Origin: Nezara viridula
Taxonomy: Eukaryota > Arthropoda > Insecta > Hemiptera > Pentatomidae
Direction: 5' to 3'
Length of the DNA: 64,000 bases
Assembly: GCA_928085145.1 (NCBI GenBank)
Contig: OV725077.1
Coordinates: 132,670,755-132,734,754, forward strand
The notes below the pieces were generated by a model that saw only the letters and a list, made by a program, of their open reading frames with translations, was not told the origin of the DNA and did no database searches. A program made the translations under genes and the position numbers. This document shows, piece after piece, positions 23,581 to 34,859 of the stretch (within the stretch, counting starts at the first letter, position 1; each line of letters starts with the position of its first letter).

Positions 23581-24599
23581 AACTTAACATTAATAAATAT
23601 CTGAAAATCAAACGGAAATACGTGAAATAAAGTACAGATATGTATATTATGGTTTTACTGTAGTTAAATTTTATGCGCATACTACATAATGTTGAATTTA
23701 ATGGGTATGAAAATAGGGTGTCTGGAGATAGTACAATGCACAGAGCATAAATATTAAATAACTATGAAGTATTAATGAAACTAACGTAAAACGTGAGATC
23801 AAAGGAAAAACAAAACTGAAAATAAAGGAAAATGAGAAAGTTGTTAAATAAAAAAATTAGGTATTGGAAGGATTTGTGACAAAAAAAAAAAAAAAAAATC
23901 CTAGATGTTCAAATTGGAAAATTCTTCACGACTGATGAGCCATTATTATATAGAATTTGATTACAAACAATCAGCAATATGTTTCAATTTGTTTTTTGAC
24001 TAATGAGAAATTACTAAGGTAAATAAAAACAGAAATACTTCTAAATTTAATGTGAATGATTATTAGTAGAAGTATAATTGTCTCCTAATAAGGTCCTTCG
24101 ATACTTGAAACGCAGTACAATGCCTTAGACTATTGTCAAAGAAGAGTCTCCGGATCATGGCACTTTTACTGATAAGAGAGCTTAGGTAAGTTGGGGCTTA
24201 GCAATTGGTGGCAGGTTAAACCCTTGTGTTGGCTTAGCCAGCTTTCCTTACACTGTGTTTATCTTTTTCCTGTGAGATTTTCTTTTCTAAGCTGAATCTC
24301 TTCTTTTTATTATTGATATTCTAGTCATTTTTAATTTAACAGACCTTATTAAATATTTTTCACTCTTTTATTATAATCTTTCTTATTGGTCGAGGTTTCG
24401 TAATGGGTTAGTGATTATACTTATATAGTGAAACATAAAAAGGGTGATCTTTGAAATAGAAATTTGGAATTTTAATGTTTATGATTATAGAAATATTTGA
24501 GCACCGATTCTAGCAGATAAGTTACTATATTGACTCTTTTTGTTTTCATTTTAAGGATTATATTCTAATTTCATAAAATGTATTTCAATTTACAGATCA
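23581..24599. other. No recognisable feature
   Basis: AT-rich with an A17-type run near 23881; nothing assignable. Confidence 0.5.
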
Positions 24600-25150
24600 G
24601 CATCAGCAACAAAAAGTACTTTACCATCTGTTTTAATAAAAATGAAATTCTAGCGGTTGATATCTGGTTATTAGTATTTTCATTATTAAAGTAAGAACTG
24701 CTAATTATTTTCGACCGTTAGCTTTTCAAAGCTATTTACACTCGTCGGAGCTGATAATTAATTACCTGCCAAAGTGTAATTCAAACGGAATAAATTACGA
24801 TTTATTAATAAAGTATTATTACGATTTAATGTATCGATATTGCAATAACATTGCAATTGTACCGGGCCCCAATCTATATTTTAATTAAAACCATTAACAA
24901 TTGGCGAGGGCCCTCCTGGCTCAGAGACTCCTATTATTGAAAGGGCACATTTTTAAAAAGCACTTGCCCGGTTTATTCAATTATTTCACCAGCTCGGATT
25001 CGTTAATGGATTAAAAAGTTTGCCTGTGAAATATATTACTGAAACGAAATTACTGGTAGCTCCGAGCAAAGTAACATTTTACAATAGCCTCTATCCGGCG
25101 ATTTTCCAATAAATTTAATAATTAGAACTATGTTAATAAGTTAATATTTC
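24600..25150. promoter_or_regulatory. Candidate conserved regulatory block (homeodomain-site rich)
   Basis: Non-repetitive, intermediate G+C, and unlike the surrounding A/T noise. Several TAATTA cores (GATAATTAATTACCTG), TTTATTAATAAA, TGCAATAACATTGCAATTG, a GAGGGCCCTC palindrome, and CCTATTATTGAAAGGG lie within 500 bp, and no ORF spans it. Insect developmental enhancers often look like this. This is inference from composition and motif density only. Confidence 0.3.
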
Positions 25151-25334
25151 TTCAGAGCCCTCTAAGCTTATAACAAGAATAATTTAGTGAACAAATAGTT
25201 TTTACCTGAATAGGCATTCCTAGTTTATTGGCGATTCTGAAACTGCGGGTAAGTTTGCTGTTCCCGACATATAACTAAAATATTCAACCGAAACGTATGA
25301 CGTTTAAATTTTTTTTTCCATTAACATTTCTATC

Positions 25335-25830
25335 TCTGGGTATCTCGGACTATACTTGGACAAAAAACTCACCTGAAGCAATTGCACACTAAATTAAAAA
25401 CAAAACAAAAACTGACCAGACGAGATAAAAATAAACTGTTACATCTTTTGGACTGCAGATCTCCACTCAACTTAATAAACAACCGACTAATCTACACCAT
25501 CATACTAAGAGCCATTTGGACATACGAAGCAGAACCTTGAGGTTCAGCAAAACACACACACATAAAGAAAATTAAAACCACACAATCCAAAATACTTCGA
25601 AAAATCGTGCAATACGCACAGACATGAACATACCAAAAGTAAAATCCTACATACACAACATTTCATTATCATACTCTCAATCATCCTAATCCACTCTTTC
25701 TATCTATATCTTTTTCCTTTAACCTGGTAAGCTCCAACGACGACTAAAAAGGTAGTGGCCTAGATCTTCTGCTAACAAATATCAAGAATACAAGAAAATA
25801 GAATAAACGCCAACACATTTGCTGGGTGCG
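25335..25830 (+). pseudogene. Jockey-clade LINE fragment (jockey-D), internally deleted
   Basis: With frameshifts, the plus strand reads YLGLYLDKKLT, then LDCRSPLNLINNRLIYTIIL, RAIWTYEAEP, KIKTTQSKILRKIVQYAQT, and near 25735 LQRRLKR.WPRSSAN. This is the usual order at the C-terminus of Jockey RT. Between about 25620 and 25730 the AP-WYVSN to NHPNPL part is scrambled or lost. Several stops show it is inactive. Confidence 0.8.
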
Positions 25831-26239
25831 TTACAACGCAGAGGCAAATTTAATGGAAAATAAAATAAATAAAAATTAACTTTTATTCTCAACATTCGGA
25901 AAATTAAAAAATCTGAAGATTTTAGATGTTTTTCTGTCAAAAAAATAATTATGAAAATTTTAACTTGTCCTTCTGCCAGTTTCTAGCTTTTTTATAGAGC
26001 CTTTGATCCAGGAAAAAAATTCTCATGAAATTTGAACCATGGCAGAATGTAAAAAAAAAAATGTAAATAATACTAATAACCACATAAGGAACCGTTATTA
26101 ATATTGTTCACCAGTTCGATCATCATATTATTGGAGATTTTGTTAGTCCGCAAAAGGCATTAAGCTGTTAAAAACGGTAATAACGGTGTTCAAAATTATC
26201 TATAATTATAAAAAAGAATTGCAGTGTATAATAATAAAA
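25831..26239. other. No recognisable feature
   Basis: Possible 3'-UTR remains of the preceding LINE up to about 25880; the rest is AT-rich. Confidence 0.45.
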
Positions 26240-26425
26240 CACTAATGTAAGACTTTCCTACTATTCTTCTGAGGAACACCATTTCCGCGGCGATTATTCC
26301 TGACACGTGCTCCTCCAAAGTTGTCCAGTGTTCTGCTCCATACAATAATACCGGCAGGAATATTGTTTAGTATATCACCAGCTTAATATTTCCATTCATT
26401 TCTTTCTTGTCGATTAAAGTATTAC
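26240..26425 (-). pseudogene. LINE reverse transcriptase fragment
   Basis: The minus strand reads FLPVLLYGAEHWTTLEEHV then AAEMVFLRRIVGK, the conserved LLYGSE.W and AAEMRFLRR.G motifs that follow the RT core in many LINEs (CR1/Jockey/RTE-like). One in-frame stop lies just upstream (LVIY, stop, TIF). Only about 55 residues remain. This family differs from jockey-A to D. Confidence 0.75.
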
Positions 26426-27192
26426 TGATTTTTTAGAAGAACAGACGGGATCTTCAACCAAATATTTTTACAAATACCTAAAATTTTCTAATCTCTCAGT
26501 AAGTAATACTAAATTGTAATTTCAATTAATTTTAGAACCTTTATTTTTTATAATCAATAATTAAAGTTATTTAATTTTAAAAAGGATCCAAAATATAATG
26601 CCTCTCGAATGTGACTCTGTAAAATGGTGTTTTGTAACTATTTATCTTGAGGAAATAGCAACAACGCTATTGCTAAAATTAACTTAGTAGCTGTCCTAAA
26701 AATAAATATATGCCTTGGCCTGCCTCAACTTACCTTCTCACCCGCTGGGGCAGAAGACAGGAAGGTATCCCCAGGGGATAGCCGCTCACTCAATGTTGGA
26801 TTAAGCAATTAGTTCAGCGGCCAGTTTGTGTTGGTATAATTGGTTAGTGTCCGTTCAGCTTTTACCACTGGCCCGAGCTATTGTATGAGGCAGTGGAATA
26901 AAACTTGGTGACCCTAAAGGCAGTTTATCCACTAATGTAAGTCAGTCTATCATAAACAAGTATGTAAAATAAAAATATTTATATTTTTTATTTCATCGGA
27001 AATGCGAGTTTTTACTCCATTTTTTTTTCTTACAATATCCCTTTTGGTCAGTCAGATTTTCCCCTTATTTCTTAAGAACGAGCTGAAAAATCCCTTCCGC
27101 CCGAATATATAAAACATAACACATAATATAGTATATGACTTCATGATTTATTACTGTTTTACTTAAATTATTGAAACCATGCTAAACTATGC
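26426..27192. other. Unassigned
   Basis: 26690-26900 is GC-richer (CTTCTCACCCGCTGGGGCAG, GGTATCCCCAGGGGATAGCC) and may be part of a mobile element starting CTGTCCTAAAA at 26695, but I could not find a matching end. Confidence 0.4.
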
Positions 27193-27392
27193 TCAGGTTA
27201 GGGCTTTGGTCACATACCCACATCCCGTCCGAGCTGCACCACGGCCGTATGAACTACCTTCTCGATAAAACATGACAATAGCTAGACCCCGAGTGTTTTT
27301 ATAACATAAGTTTATATTTATTTGGTTTCATCGAGAACTGCATACGGCTCGGACGCGTTAAGGATGTGTGTGCCTCAACCTTTATTACTTAT
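27193..27392. mobile_element. MITE-like foldback element, about 200 bp
   Basis: The left half has CACATCCCGTCCGAGC, CGTATG and CTTCTCGATAAAAC. The right half has, inverted, GTTTCATCGAGAACTGCATA then CGGCTCGGACG and GGATGTGTGTG. The two halves pair over about 50 bp with small gaps. No ORF. Confidence 0.65.
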
Positions 27393-27739
27393 AACTTATA
27401 AGTTCCAAGCGATTATACACTTGCCAGATTTTATTTCTTTTGTTATATAATACAATAAAAGCGATTAAAAACTATTATGTTTTTTGAAGCTATCACTAAC
27501 GACCACAAACACCAACAACCGCCTCCGGGACGGGGTCGGTTATTACATTTTTTTTTCTTTTCTAATTTGTTCATATGTGTTAACCATTATAATTTTAGAA
27601 AAAGATTTAGTTTTTATATTTAGTCAAATTTGCCTTTTATTCTAAAACCAATTACCTTTCAGCTTTACTAAACAAAATTATGGACACTTAAAAGAAAATT
27701 CTCACAACCGTACTCAGTCTCCTTCACTACTGTATATCA

Positions 27740-29465
27740 ATACTTAAAGTTTGCGGGCCAGACCCTCCTTACGTGCCCCACTCACATAAATTGCATATCG
27801 TGCCCTATAAATTGCATATCGATATGTTTCTTGTAACTATTTATTTAAAAAGGGAGCGGGGTAGCTCAGTGGTAGGGCACTGAGCTTCCAATGCAAAGGT
27901 CCCGAGTTCGAACCCCGGCTCATGGCAGAAAATTTATTTATCTGTTTCATTGGCCGTGGGGCGACCTTGGGTCAGGAGTCCCTCCTGGGGCACACCCAGC
28001 CTCTATAAAGTGGGTACCCTTAATTAAATAATTAATTAGGGGGGAAAACCTGGCGGTTGAGCGTGATCTTGGTCAAATCACCTCCTTGCACAACCGTGGA
28101 CCTACAAACAGTGCTTTCCCTAAATAGTACTGAACCCCAGACCCTTTATGGGTTGTAGTGGTACAGGTAAAGGTATTTATTTAAAACCGCCAATGTTCAT
28201 ACAAATAAAAGTGAACGCACTGCCCCAAAATGGCATCTAAACATGGCGGACTGACAATTTTCACTTTAGTTAGTTTTTTGGCTGTGTTAGTGTTCACTTT
28301 TAGCATTTCTTAATAGTTGGTCTTTTATTAAAGCTGGATAGTCAGAAAATAATAAAATAATAATCATGAACAAATATTAATTTTTATTTCCTTTATTTTG
28401 TTCGGAAGTTGAACCGTATCATAAAAAAAAAAATAGGAAATTTTAATATTGAATGCATTATTCTTCTAAACCTGCATCGTCTCCTTAATATCATCGGAAC
28501 TGCTCTAGCATTTGACTCCCTTTTAGGAACATCTTGAAATATTCTATTCATCTGTCTACTATACATTTGTTTAGCCATATAATGGATCCTTTTTTTCTTT
28601 TCAGAGATTTTGGCACTTCCTTTCTCGTTCGATTAATGTACTTTACCAATTTTCGGGTTCAATTTCGCGTTTTCCCTCATTTTGAGACCAAATACTAACA
28701 ACCAGTTTCGGTTACTTAAAAGAACTTATAGCTTCGCTCTTTCCATCTTTCTTTGTTCAGGGAGAATAATACATTCAATATTAAAATTTTCGATTTTTCT
28801 ATGATATGCTCCAACTTCCGAACAATCTAAAAAAAATAAAAATTAATTTTTTTATAAGGGATATATTAGTTTTACTAAACAACCCAGAAACTATTCATTA
28901 TATGTATTACAGATTAGGTATACATTATTTTAGCTTATAAAACTTAATATAACTCATTTTCGGGGAAGTATATACAATTTAAATTACCTCTAAGAATCCG
29001 TAAATATACAAAGTGTTAAATTGCAAACGTTAAATTAAAAATTCAAGATATTCTGAAAAGTATTTTTGAAATAAGTTTTATTAATATAATTATATCATTT
29101 TTACAATAGAGGAATTCTTAAACGACGTCCATATCGAATATAGGAAGTTAAATAAAATAAAAAAATAATAATTTTTTTGGGCAATTAAATTATTGCATTA
29201 ATATTTGTTTTATTATTTCCTGACTATCCAACTTTAATAAAAGACCAACTATGGCGAAATTAAGCCAAATACTGGTTGTCAGTAACCAAAAAAACTAACT
29301 AAAGTCAAAGTTGTCAGTCCGTCTTCTTTGGACACCATTTTGGGGCAGTGAATTCACTTTTTTGTGAAAGCATTGTTTTCGTTTTTTAGAAACAGTTACA
29401 AGGAACACATCGATATGCAATTTATAGGAATGTGGGGGTAGGGAAGTGCACGGTAGGCGTATGCT
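27740..29465. mobile_element. Foldback element with long inverted arms, hosting a SINE-1
   Basis: Outer arms: ATAAATTGCATATCGATATG, CTTGTAACT, AAGTGAACGCACTGCCCC AAAATGG, GGACTGACAA and TTGGTCTTTTATTAAAG on the left recur inverted between about 29190 and 29465. The left arm is split by SINE-1 (27851-28173), leaving about 1.4 kb of original element. Inside lies a second inverted pair: 28400-28478 (GTTCGGAAGTTGAACCGTAT onward) mirrors 28755-28830. No transposase ORF was found, so the element is non-autonomous. The arms differ at many sites, so it is old. Confidence 0.7.
27851..28173 (+). mobile_element. SINE-1, full length, tRNA-derived, with 13-bp target duplication
   Basis: The head contains an A-box-like GTAGCTCAGTGGTAGGGCA and a B-box-like CCCGAGTTCGAACCCCGG, i.e. 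a tRNA-derived RNA polymerase III promoter. The body (GGCGACCTTGGGTCAGGAG, GGGGCACACCCAGCCTCTAT, ACCTGGCGGTTGAGCGTG) recurs at 53064-53362 and partly at 22739-22880. The insert is flanked by TATTTATTTAAAA at 27838-27850 and 28174-28186, proof of retrotransposition by a LINE partner. The head is not a functional tRNA: the anticodon stem does not pair well. Confidence 0.92.
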
Positions 29466-29471
29466 CTACAT

Positions 29472-29590
29472 TAAATGGGGAATACATGATTAGAACATAA
29501 TAAAAACTAAAAATGTTGATCACCAAAATTATTTTAATTTACAATGGGTTGACCCCAGTTTCTGCAAAATCTGAAACATATGTAGGTGTG
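29472..29590 (+). repeat. Direct repeat, copy 1
   Basis: ATTAAATGGGGAATACATGAT then GAGCACC-like and AACCCCAGTTTNTNCAAAA blocks, repeated at 30270-30395 in the same orientation about 800 bp away. Decayed; origin unknown. Confidence 0.6.
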
Positions 29591-30269
29591 TTCATAGATT
29601 GTTCGTGATAAACGGTAGTCGATATGGTTAGGAAATATCACAAAAGATGTTTCAGCAGCTATCACTACTATGAAAACTAATGTACATACTATAAAATTTA
29701 CGTAATGGTAATACTTTGGATTCAGTGTTGTAGTTTGATACTGTAGGGTGCTAATTCATCGTTTATAAAACGCAATTTTTAACCACCTTTGATACAATAT
29801 AACTCTGAAACCGATAGCATCTCAGTTACAAAGTTAGTACCATGTGATTTTATGATAGAGAGGTATAAAAGGCATGTTCCATTATTTTGCATTTATTACT
29901 TTTTGTAATATTCAACTTTCATAATCACTGAAAACGACTTTTTGCCATTTACGAAAATTCATATTTAAAACACGACAAGGTTTGGAAGATTGAAATTTCT
30001 CCAGTGAGTGATCTATTGAACTATACTAGAAAACAAAAAAAATTATCACACTTTTACTGCGGTAAATAGAAATAGACTGTCTTGTTTAAAGTCTATTTCG
30101 ATGATTTTTTTTCTTATCGCTTTCCTTTATTCTTAGGTGATGAATTGCGAGACAATTTTATAAAAAATCCACATCATTATTTTAGTTGTTATTTTGATTT
30201 GATATATAATAACTTATCTGAAATTTCAAAAATATGTTTTAAGCGGATGTGAGCCTTAAAAATTTGTAA

Positions 30270-30395
30270 ACTCTTTATTAAATAGGGAATACATGATAAA
30301 AATAATAATAAAAATTATAAATACCGAGCACCGAAATTAATCTAAATTGGGTGATTTCAAATGTAATTAACCCCAGTTTTTACAAAAATGTTCCT
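30270..30395 (+). repeat. Direct repeat, copy 2
   Basis: Second copy of 29472-29590, sharing GGGAATACATGAT and TTAACCCCAGTTTTTACAAAA in order. The two could bound a decayed element. Confidence 0.6.
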
Positions 30396-31504
30396 ATGTT
30401 ACAAAAATTTAATAATTTAGACACTAATCGTTGGATATATTTTTTTTCATTTTTCAATAGAACGTGCGATTGAGGAAGTAATATATCTAGAGAGCCCTGT
30501 TCTTAAATTAGAAATTTACACCATAAACATTATGTATCGGTCAATAATAAATTTAACGGTAGAATGGGGTATGTTTACTTTTTTCCGACTACTTGGAGTG
30601 ACCGGCATTTATTCTTGTATATTAACAAAAGTTTTTTTTTTTTTTTTTTTGATTCGCCCAAGCCTTTACCGTCTCTGCCTAAATTAGGCTGTTTTTTCCA
30701 TTTACCTGCAGCTCTATTGCATCTTTGTCGATGCATCGATCAATTCATCTGGTTTTTAGCATTCCACAGTCTCTTGGCTTTTATTGCGACATTCATTGTT
30801 GTGTAGATAAATTTCACCAATTATATGAATGAACACTTGTAGCCTTAATATTTTTTATCCTTCAAAAAAAGAAAAAAAAATGTTGTTCCGAGCACCTCAT
30901 CTCATCTCTCTTAACCTCCTCGCCTTCATATCATCAGATATTTATTGATGAATTTCTGTAAGCAATTCACTTTATTAGCCCTTCTAAAGTAATCAGATCC
31001 CTCTGGAATAGAGGATTTTTCATTAAAATTTTTCAATACTTTCTAAAGTGCTTGTTATTGTCCAGGTCTTTTAGGCGTATATGGGGACTAGCTTAATCAT
31101 AGCATTTTATTAATTAGATTTACTTTAATTAATTCAAGATTCTTTGAGGTTTATAGAATCAAAAATATGTTGTTTTTTTATTAAAGTGCTGATGTTAACA
31201 TGAAATGATTCTATTATTTAAATCATCTCCTACTAATAATATCAATATTTTTTAAGTAATATCAATTAAAATTTAGTAAAAATGAAATTGAAGCTACATA
31301 AAAAAAAATTAACAACTATAGTGAAAAATAAATAGTCATATCCAAAGGTCACTTGTATTCGCCATTGCAGGACACCTGTACTATAATTTGTTATAACATG
31401 AATTTAGAACCTGACAATGGAGCACATTAGACTTAGGGTAATTACAAATTTAATGTAGCAACTCAATTCTAACATGTATTGTAAACATGCATTATATTTA
31501 ACTC
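30396..31504. other. No supported gene
   Basis: The ORF 30564-30806 (+) includes a poly-T run read as poly-Phe. The opposite strand has a short frame with NVAIKAKRLWNAKNQMN and RNRAAGKWKK, which might be LINE-derived but is too short to assign. Confidence 0.4.
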
Positions 31505-31635
31505 ATTTTTAGCCATGAATCAACTAAGAAACATGGGATTCTTGTTCCGAAGATGGGAGTAAATATCTCGAAACGTAAACATATTTATAACATATAACTT
31601 GGAAATATAACAAATAAATCAATTGTTGTTTTATT
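31505..31635 (+). mobile_element. Possible PLE-like tail with hammerhead-like core
   Basis: CCGAAGATG at 31547-31555, GAG/CTC as a short stem II, and CGAAACGT at 31569-31576 follow the layout of the motif in the PLE palindrome. After it comes an AT-rich tail leading directly to SINE-2. No nuclease ORF precedes it, so this could be a solo tail or a chance match. Confidence 0.35.
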
Positions 31636-31845
31636 GGGAGCGGGGTGGTCGAATGGGCTAAAGCGTGTGCACAGCACCGCGAGTTGCCTGGCAACCGGAG
31701 AACAAGATTTGAGATGATTTAAAAAATGGAATATCATAAATGGGGTTCCCGTCCCGGTGCCGGAGGGGATTTTAAATTCTCCGCCCTCACCCTCCGGCCA
31801 GGGAAAATCCCGTATAGCCTAAAAGGCGAGGTAGGGAAGAACAAA
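31636..31845 (+). mobile_element. SINE-2, copy 1, tRNA-derived head
   Basis: Starts GGGAGCGGGGTGGTCGAATG, with an A-box-like TGGTCGAATGGGCTAAAG, then CACCGCGAGTTGCCTGGCAA. The GC-rich body has GGTGCCGGAGGGGATTTTAA, CCTCCGGCCAGGGAAAAT, and CCTAAAAGGCGAGGTAGGG, and it ends in an A-rich tail. The inverted copy at 55480-55691 confirms the family. No target duplication was recognised here. Confidence 0.85.
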
Positions 31846-32270
31846 AAATTATTGCCGAAAACATAGAATATATTTTGTATTATTTTGAAAATGAGATATA
31901 TTGTTGTATAAAAAATTTTGTATAGCCAATGATAGGCGTATGAGTTAATAATGTTTATTATTTTGCTCTGTGTTTTTAAAGTGGGGACCGACCATTATAC
32001 ATCTCCTCTCCCCATAGACGTGATACATATCCCTCTTTACCTAGTAATTTCATTGCTTCCATCTTAAAAACTGTGCAAATGAATTATAAAAATGAGAATT
32101 ATATACAATTACACTTTCAGAGGTTTGTACCCTATTTTTTCCTTATTAAAGTTCCTCTAAATTAGAAATCTACAAAAAATGCTTCACTCCATTCTTAATC
32201 CCACAAAAATTTGTCCTCTTCATAATTTTTAACGTCGCCAAGTTTCGTCATACCATCCGCTTCTGAAAAC

Positions 32271-32325
32271 CATATATTATATATATATCGCTATATATAT
32301 ACCATACGCTATATCGATATATATA

Positions 32326-32402
<77 letters not shown>
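32271..32402. repeat. (TA)n microsatellite with ATACCATA interruptions
   Basis: Long AT alternation, with ATATATCGCTATAT and ATATCGATATAT steps at the left. Confidence 0.95.
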
Positions 32403-32405
<3 letters not shown>

Positions 32406-33289
32406 CAAAATATATCGCTTGGTTATATATTTTATATTTTACAAAGATAATAATAATATGCTGAAAAATAATATTAGTCCGATCGAAGTATAAATGCCTT
32501 CAAAATTCCATCACCTAGGAGCTGACTGTAGTTCCTCAATACAAAGCACCCTAAATTGCTCTTCGTCATCAAAACTTGCACACTCAATTGAAGGAAACAC
32601 GTTTTCCTTGTAATGAGAAACACGAAGTGGTTTAAATTGAGAAACAGAATCAGCTACTGGCAACATTCGTAGAGAACAATAATCTATGAAACGGTTCCTA
32701 GAAAGCTAACCTAGAACAATTATGATGCAAGGCAGACTATTAATGTCTTAATTGCTTCAATTAATCAAGGCTTCCTTCTAAAAGTTATGCGAATTAAAAT
32801 ATTCTTATGAACCACTTTCCGAAAAAAAGCCGTTCCCAATATTTCTTTAAACCTAAATGAAAATCGTGAAGTTACTTGCAATCATATTTTATAACAGTAA
32901 ATGTAAATACAATTTATTTATTTTTTTACTTTTTCTTTCGCACTAAAGATGGTAAGGTAGCTAAGCATTGTGTAAGAGGAAAACTTTAGGAACATTTTAA
33001 TGAAACTTTCAGATATTGTGTATTTCGGTATCTGAATGGTCTCTTATCAATTCCATCAAATTACTCCTTATATTTCCACTTCCAGATGCCCTTATGTATC
33101 AAAATTGGTTTGTCAGGCACAGAGTTGAAGGAAATTTGTGGATTATTAAAAAAAATAATCTATTATCAACTTTATTTAATTCTATCCCCTATTTTAGCTA
33201 ACGGATGCCTGACACGAGTTTCGTTACTTTAATCAGACCATCTGCTGATTGTCAACAGTCGTCGATCGACAAGTGCAGATTTATATTGA
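32403..33289. other. No recognisable feature
   Basis: Mixed AT-rich sequence; the 61-codon ORF 33016-33201 has no family match. Confidence 0.45.
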
Positions 33290-33295
33290 AATATA

Positions 33296-33390
<95 letters not shown>
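33290..33390. repeat. (TA)n microsatellite, about 50 units
   Basis: Nearly uninterrupted TA alternation. The three Tyr-Ile-rich ORFs overlapping it are artefacts. Confidence 0.97.
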
Positions 33391-33393
<3 letters not shown>

Positions 33394-33479
33394 GAGCAGT
33401 AAGTGAAAGCTGTGTGTTGCGCGCACCAGATTATTTTTTTAGGTATTTCTGTGCAATTTATAATTAAAGTGTATGTAAA

Positions 33480-34010
33480 AATTTGCCCCTATTCATTATT
33501 AAATTAATACCATATTTCAAGGATCACCGATCCTTGAAATGGGTACTTCATCCTTCATTAAGACGGAGGCGAATTCTCGTAACGCTGATTGCGCCAATCC
33601 CTTTGAAATAACTTTAGTTCTCGAGTCGGTAAGACATTATAGCGAATCCTTTGTCATTTTCGGCCCATTGTTGCTGCGGTAGCGTAAAGGTGAAATGAAA
33701 GGCCAAAGTTTTATAATAGAACTTGCCGCGGTGAATTATACAGAGAAATTTAAGTCAGAAATGATGCATCTCTGTTCCACCAACGAAGAATTTTCACGGT
33801 GTGACAGCAACACCATAGAAGTTACATTTGATTTGAGAAAGTGAGCGTTCTAAACTTCCGCTAGGAGCTTAGTTTTAATGGATTCCAAGTTGCTTCTTGA
33901 AGGAAATACATTATGCAGATATCCTCAGGTGTCCCTTCTTCTGTTCTCCTGAGGAACTGGGTAACGAAAGGAGGATAAATTTGTTATCCTCCTTTCACTT
34001 TGCTCTTTAT
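33480..34010. other. Unassigned, less AT-rich block with two perfect hairpins
   Basis: Base composition is closer to balanced than in the flanks, and no ORF exceeds about 50 codons. Two perfect inverted repeats bracket it: 33514-33540 (12-bp stem ATTTCAAGGATC, 3-nt loop) and 33966-33996 (13-bp stem GAAAGGAGGATAA, 5-nt loop). It could be a conserved non-coding element, or a MITE-rich patch. Confidence 0.4.
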
Positions 34011-34859
34011 TTGAATGTATGCACTAATGCACGGATTACCTCTTAGGAGTAACTTGTTTAAGCAGGTGTATGCTTCCAATTAAATTTGCCTTCTCCGAGC
34101 CCATGTATACTAAAAAGTATCTTGAGATTTGATCAGACTTGTTGCCTGAAAATTGTTGAAAGCCTGAAATAAATAAATCATACAATCCACGTATGGGTAA
34201 CGTGCAAACTTTGTTGTGTAGCCCTGTACCGTATTTTGTAAATATAAAAAATATTATGGTATTGATAGAAAAATACAAAGACAAAGCCAAAGGTCTCATT
34301 ATATAGGTGAATAGTTAACTTGGCAAGATCACATCAAAATCAAGATCAGAATCAAATCAAGATCACATAGAAAAATTAAAAAATATTGCAGTTGACATCT
34401 CACGAAGCCATCTAAATACATACTGAAGAAAAGAGAAGGTTCTATTAACACAGCCAAAGAAGGTTACATTAAACAGCTGATTACAAAGAATTAAAACAAA
34501 AATAAATACGCATAACTAGAATATAATAATACAAAAGCCCGTAATACCTTAAAGCAAGATAGAGTGTAAATAAACCAATAATAAGTTAAAACCATTAAAT
34601 GAAAAAAAAAATTAACGAATTCTAAAGAAAATCACGAAGATGTATATAACATCCATTTCCAACAAAACTCAGTAATTTATACCATAATATGCTTATATCT
34701 CTTTTCTGGCTTTATATTTATTTTAATATAAAAAATATGATTTAAGAAACATTTGAGTGTTCTTTTTATTTCATCTTTTAAAGATTTGTTAGACTATTAT
34801 ATTTATTGCTATAGAATAGTTTGAAACATCCACTGCTTCCTCAAGGGCCACGGTCAGTA

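Noticed and set aside
27851..27930. A functional tRNA gene
   Set aside because: A and B boxes are present, but the anticodon arm does not pair well, and the unit continues into a SINE body bounded by a target duplication.
30564..30806. 80-codon ORF with Phe run
   Set aside because: The run comes from a T18-type homopolymer and no membrane-protein family fits. The opposite strand has a weak LINE-like trace.
33205..33467. Tyr-Ile-rich ORFs on both strands
   Set aside because: Translations of the (TA)n microsatellite. The same applies to 2528-2800, 3873-4067, 40291-40494, 42632-42905 and 50642-50926.
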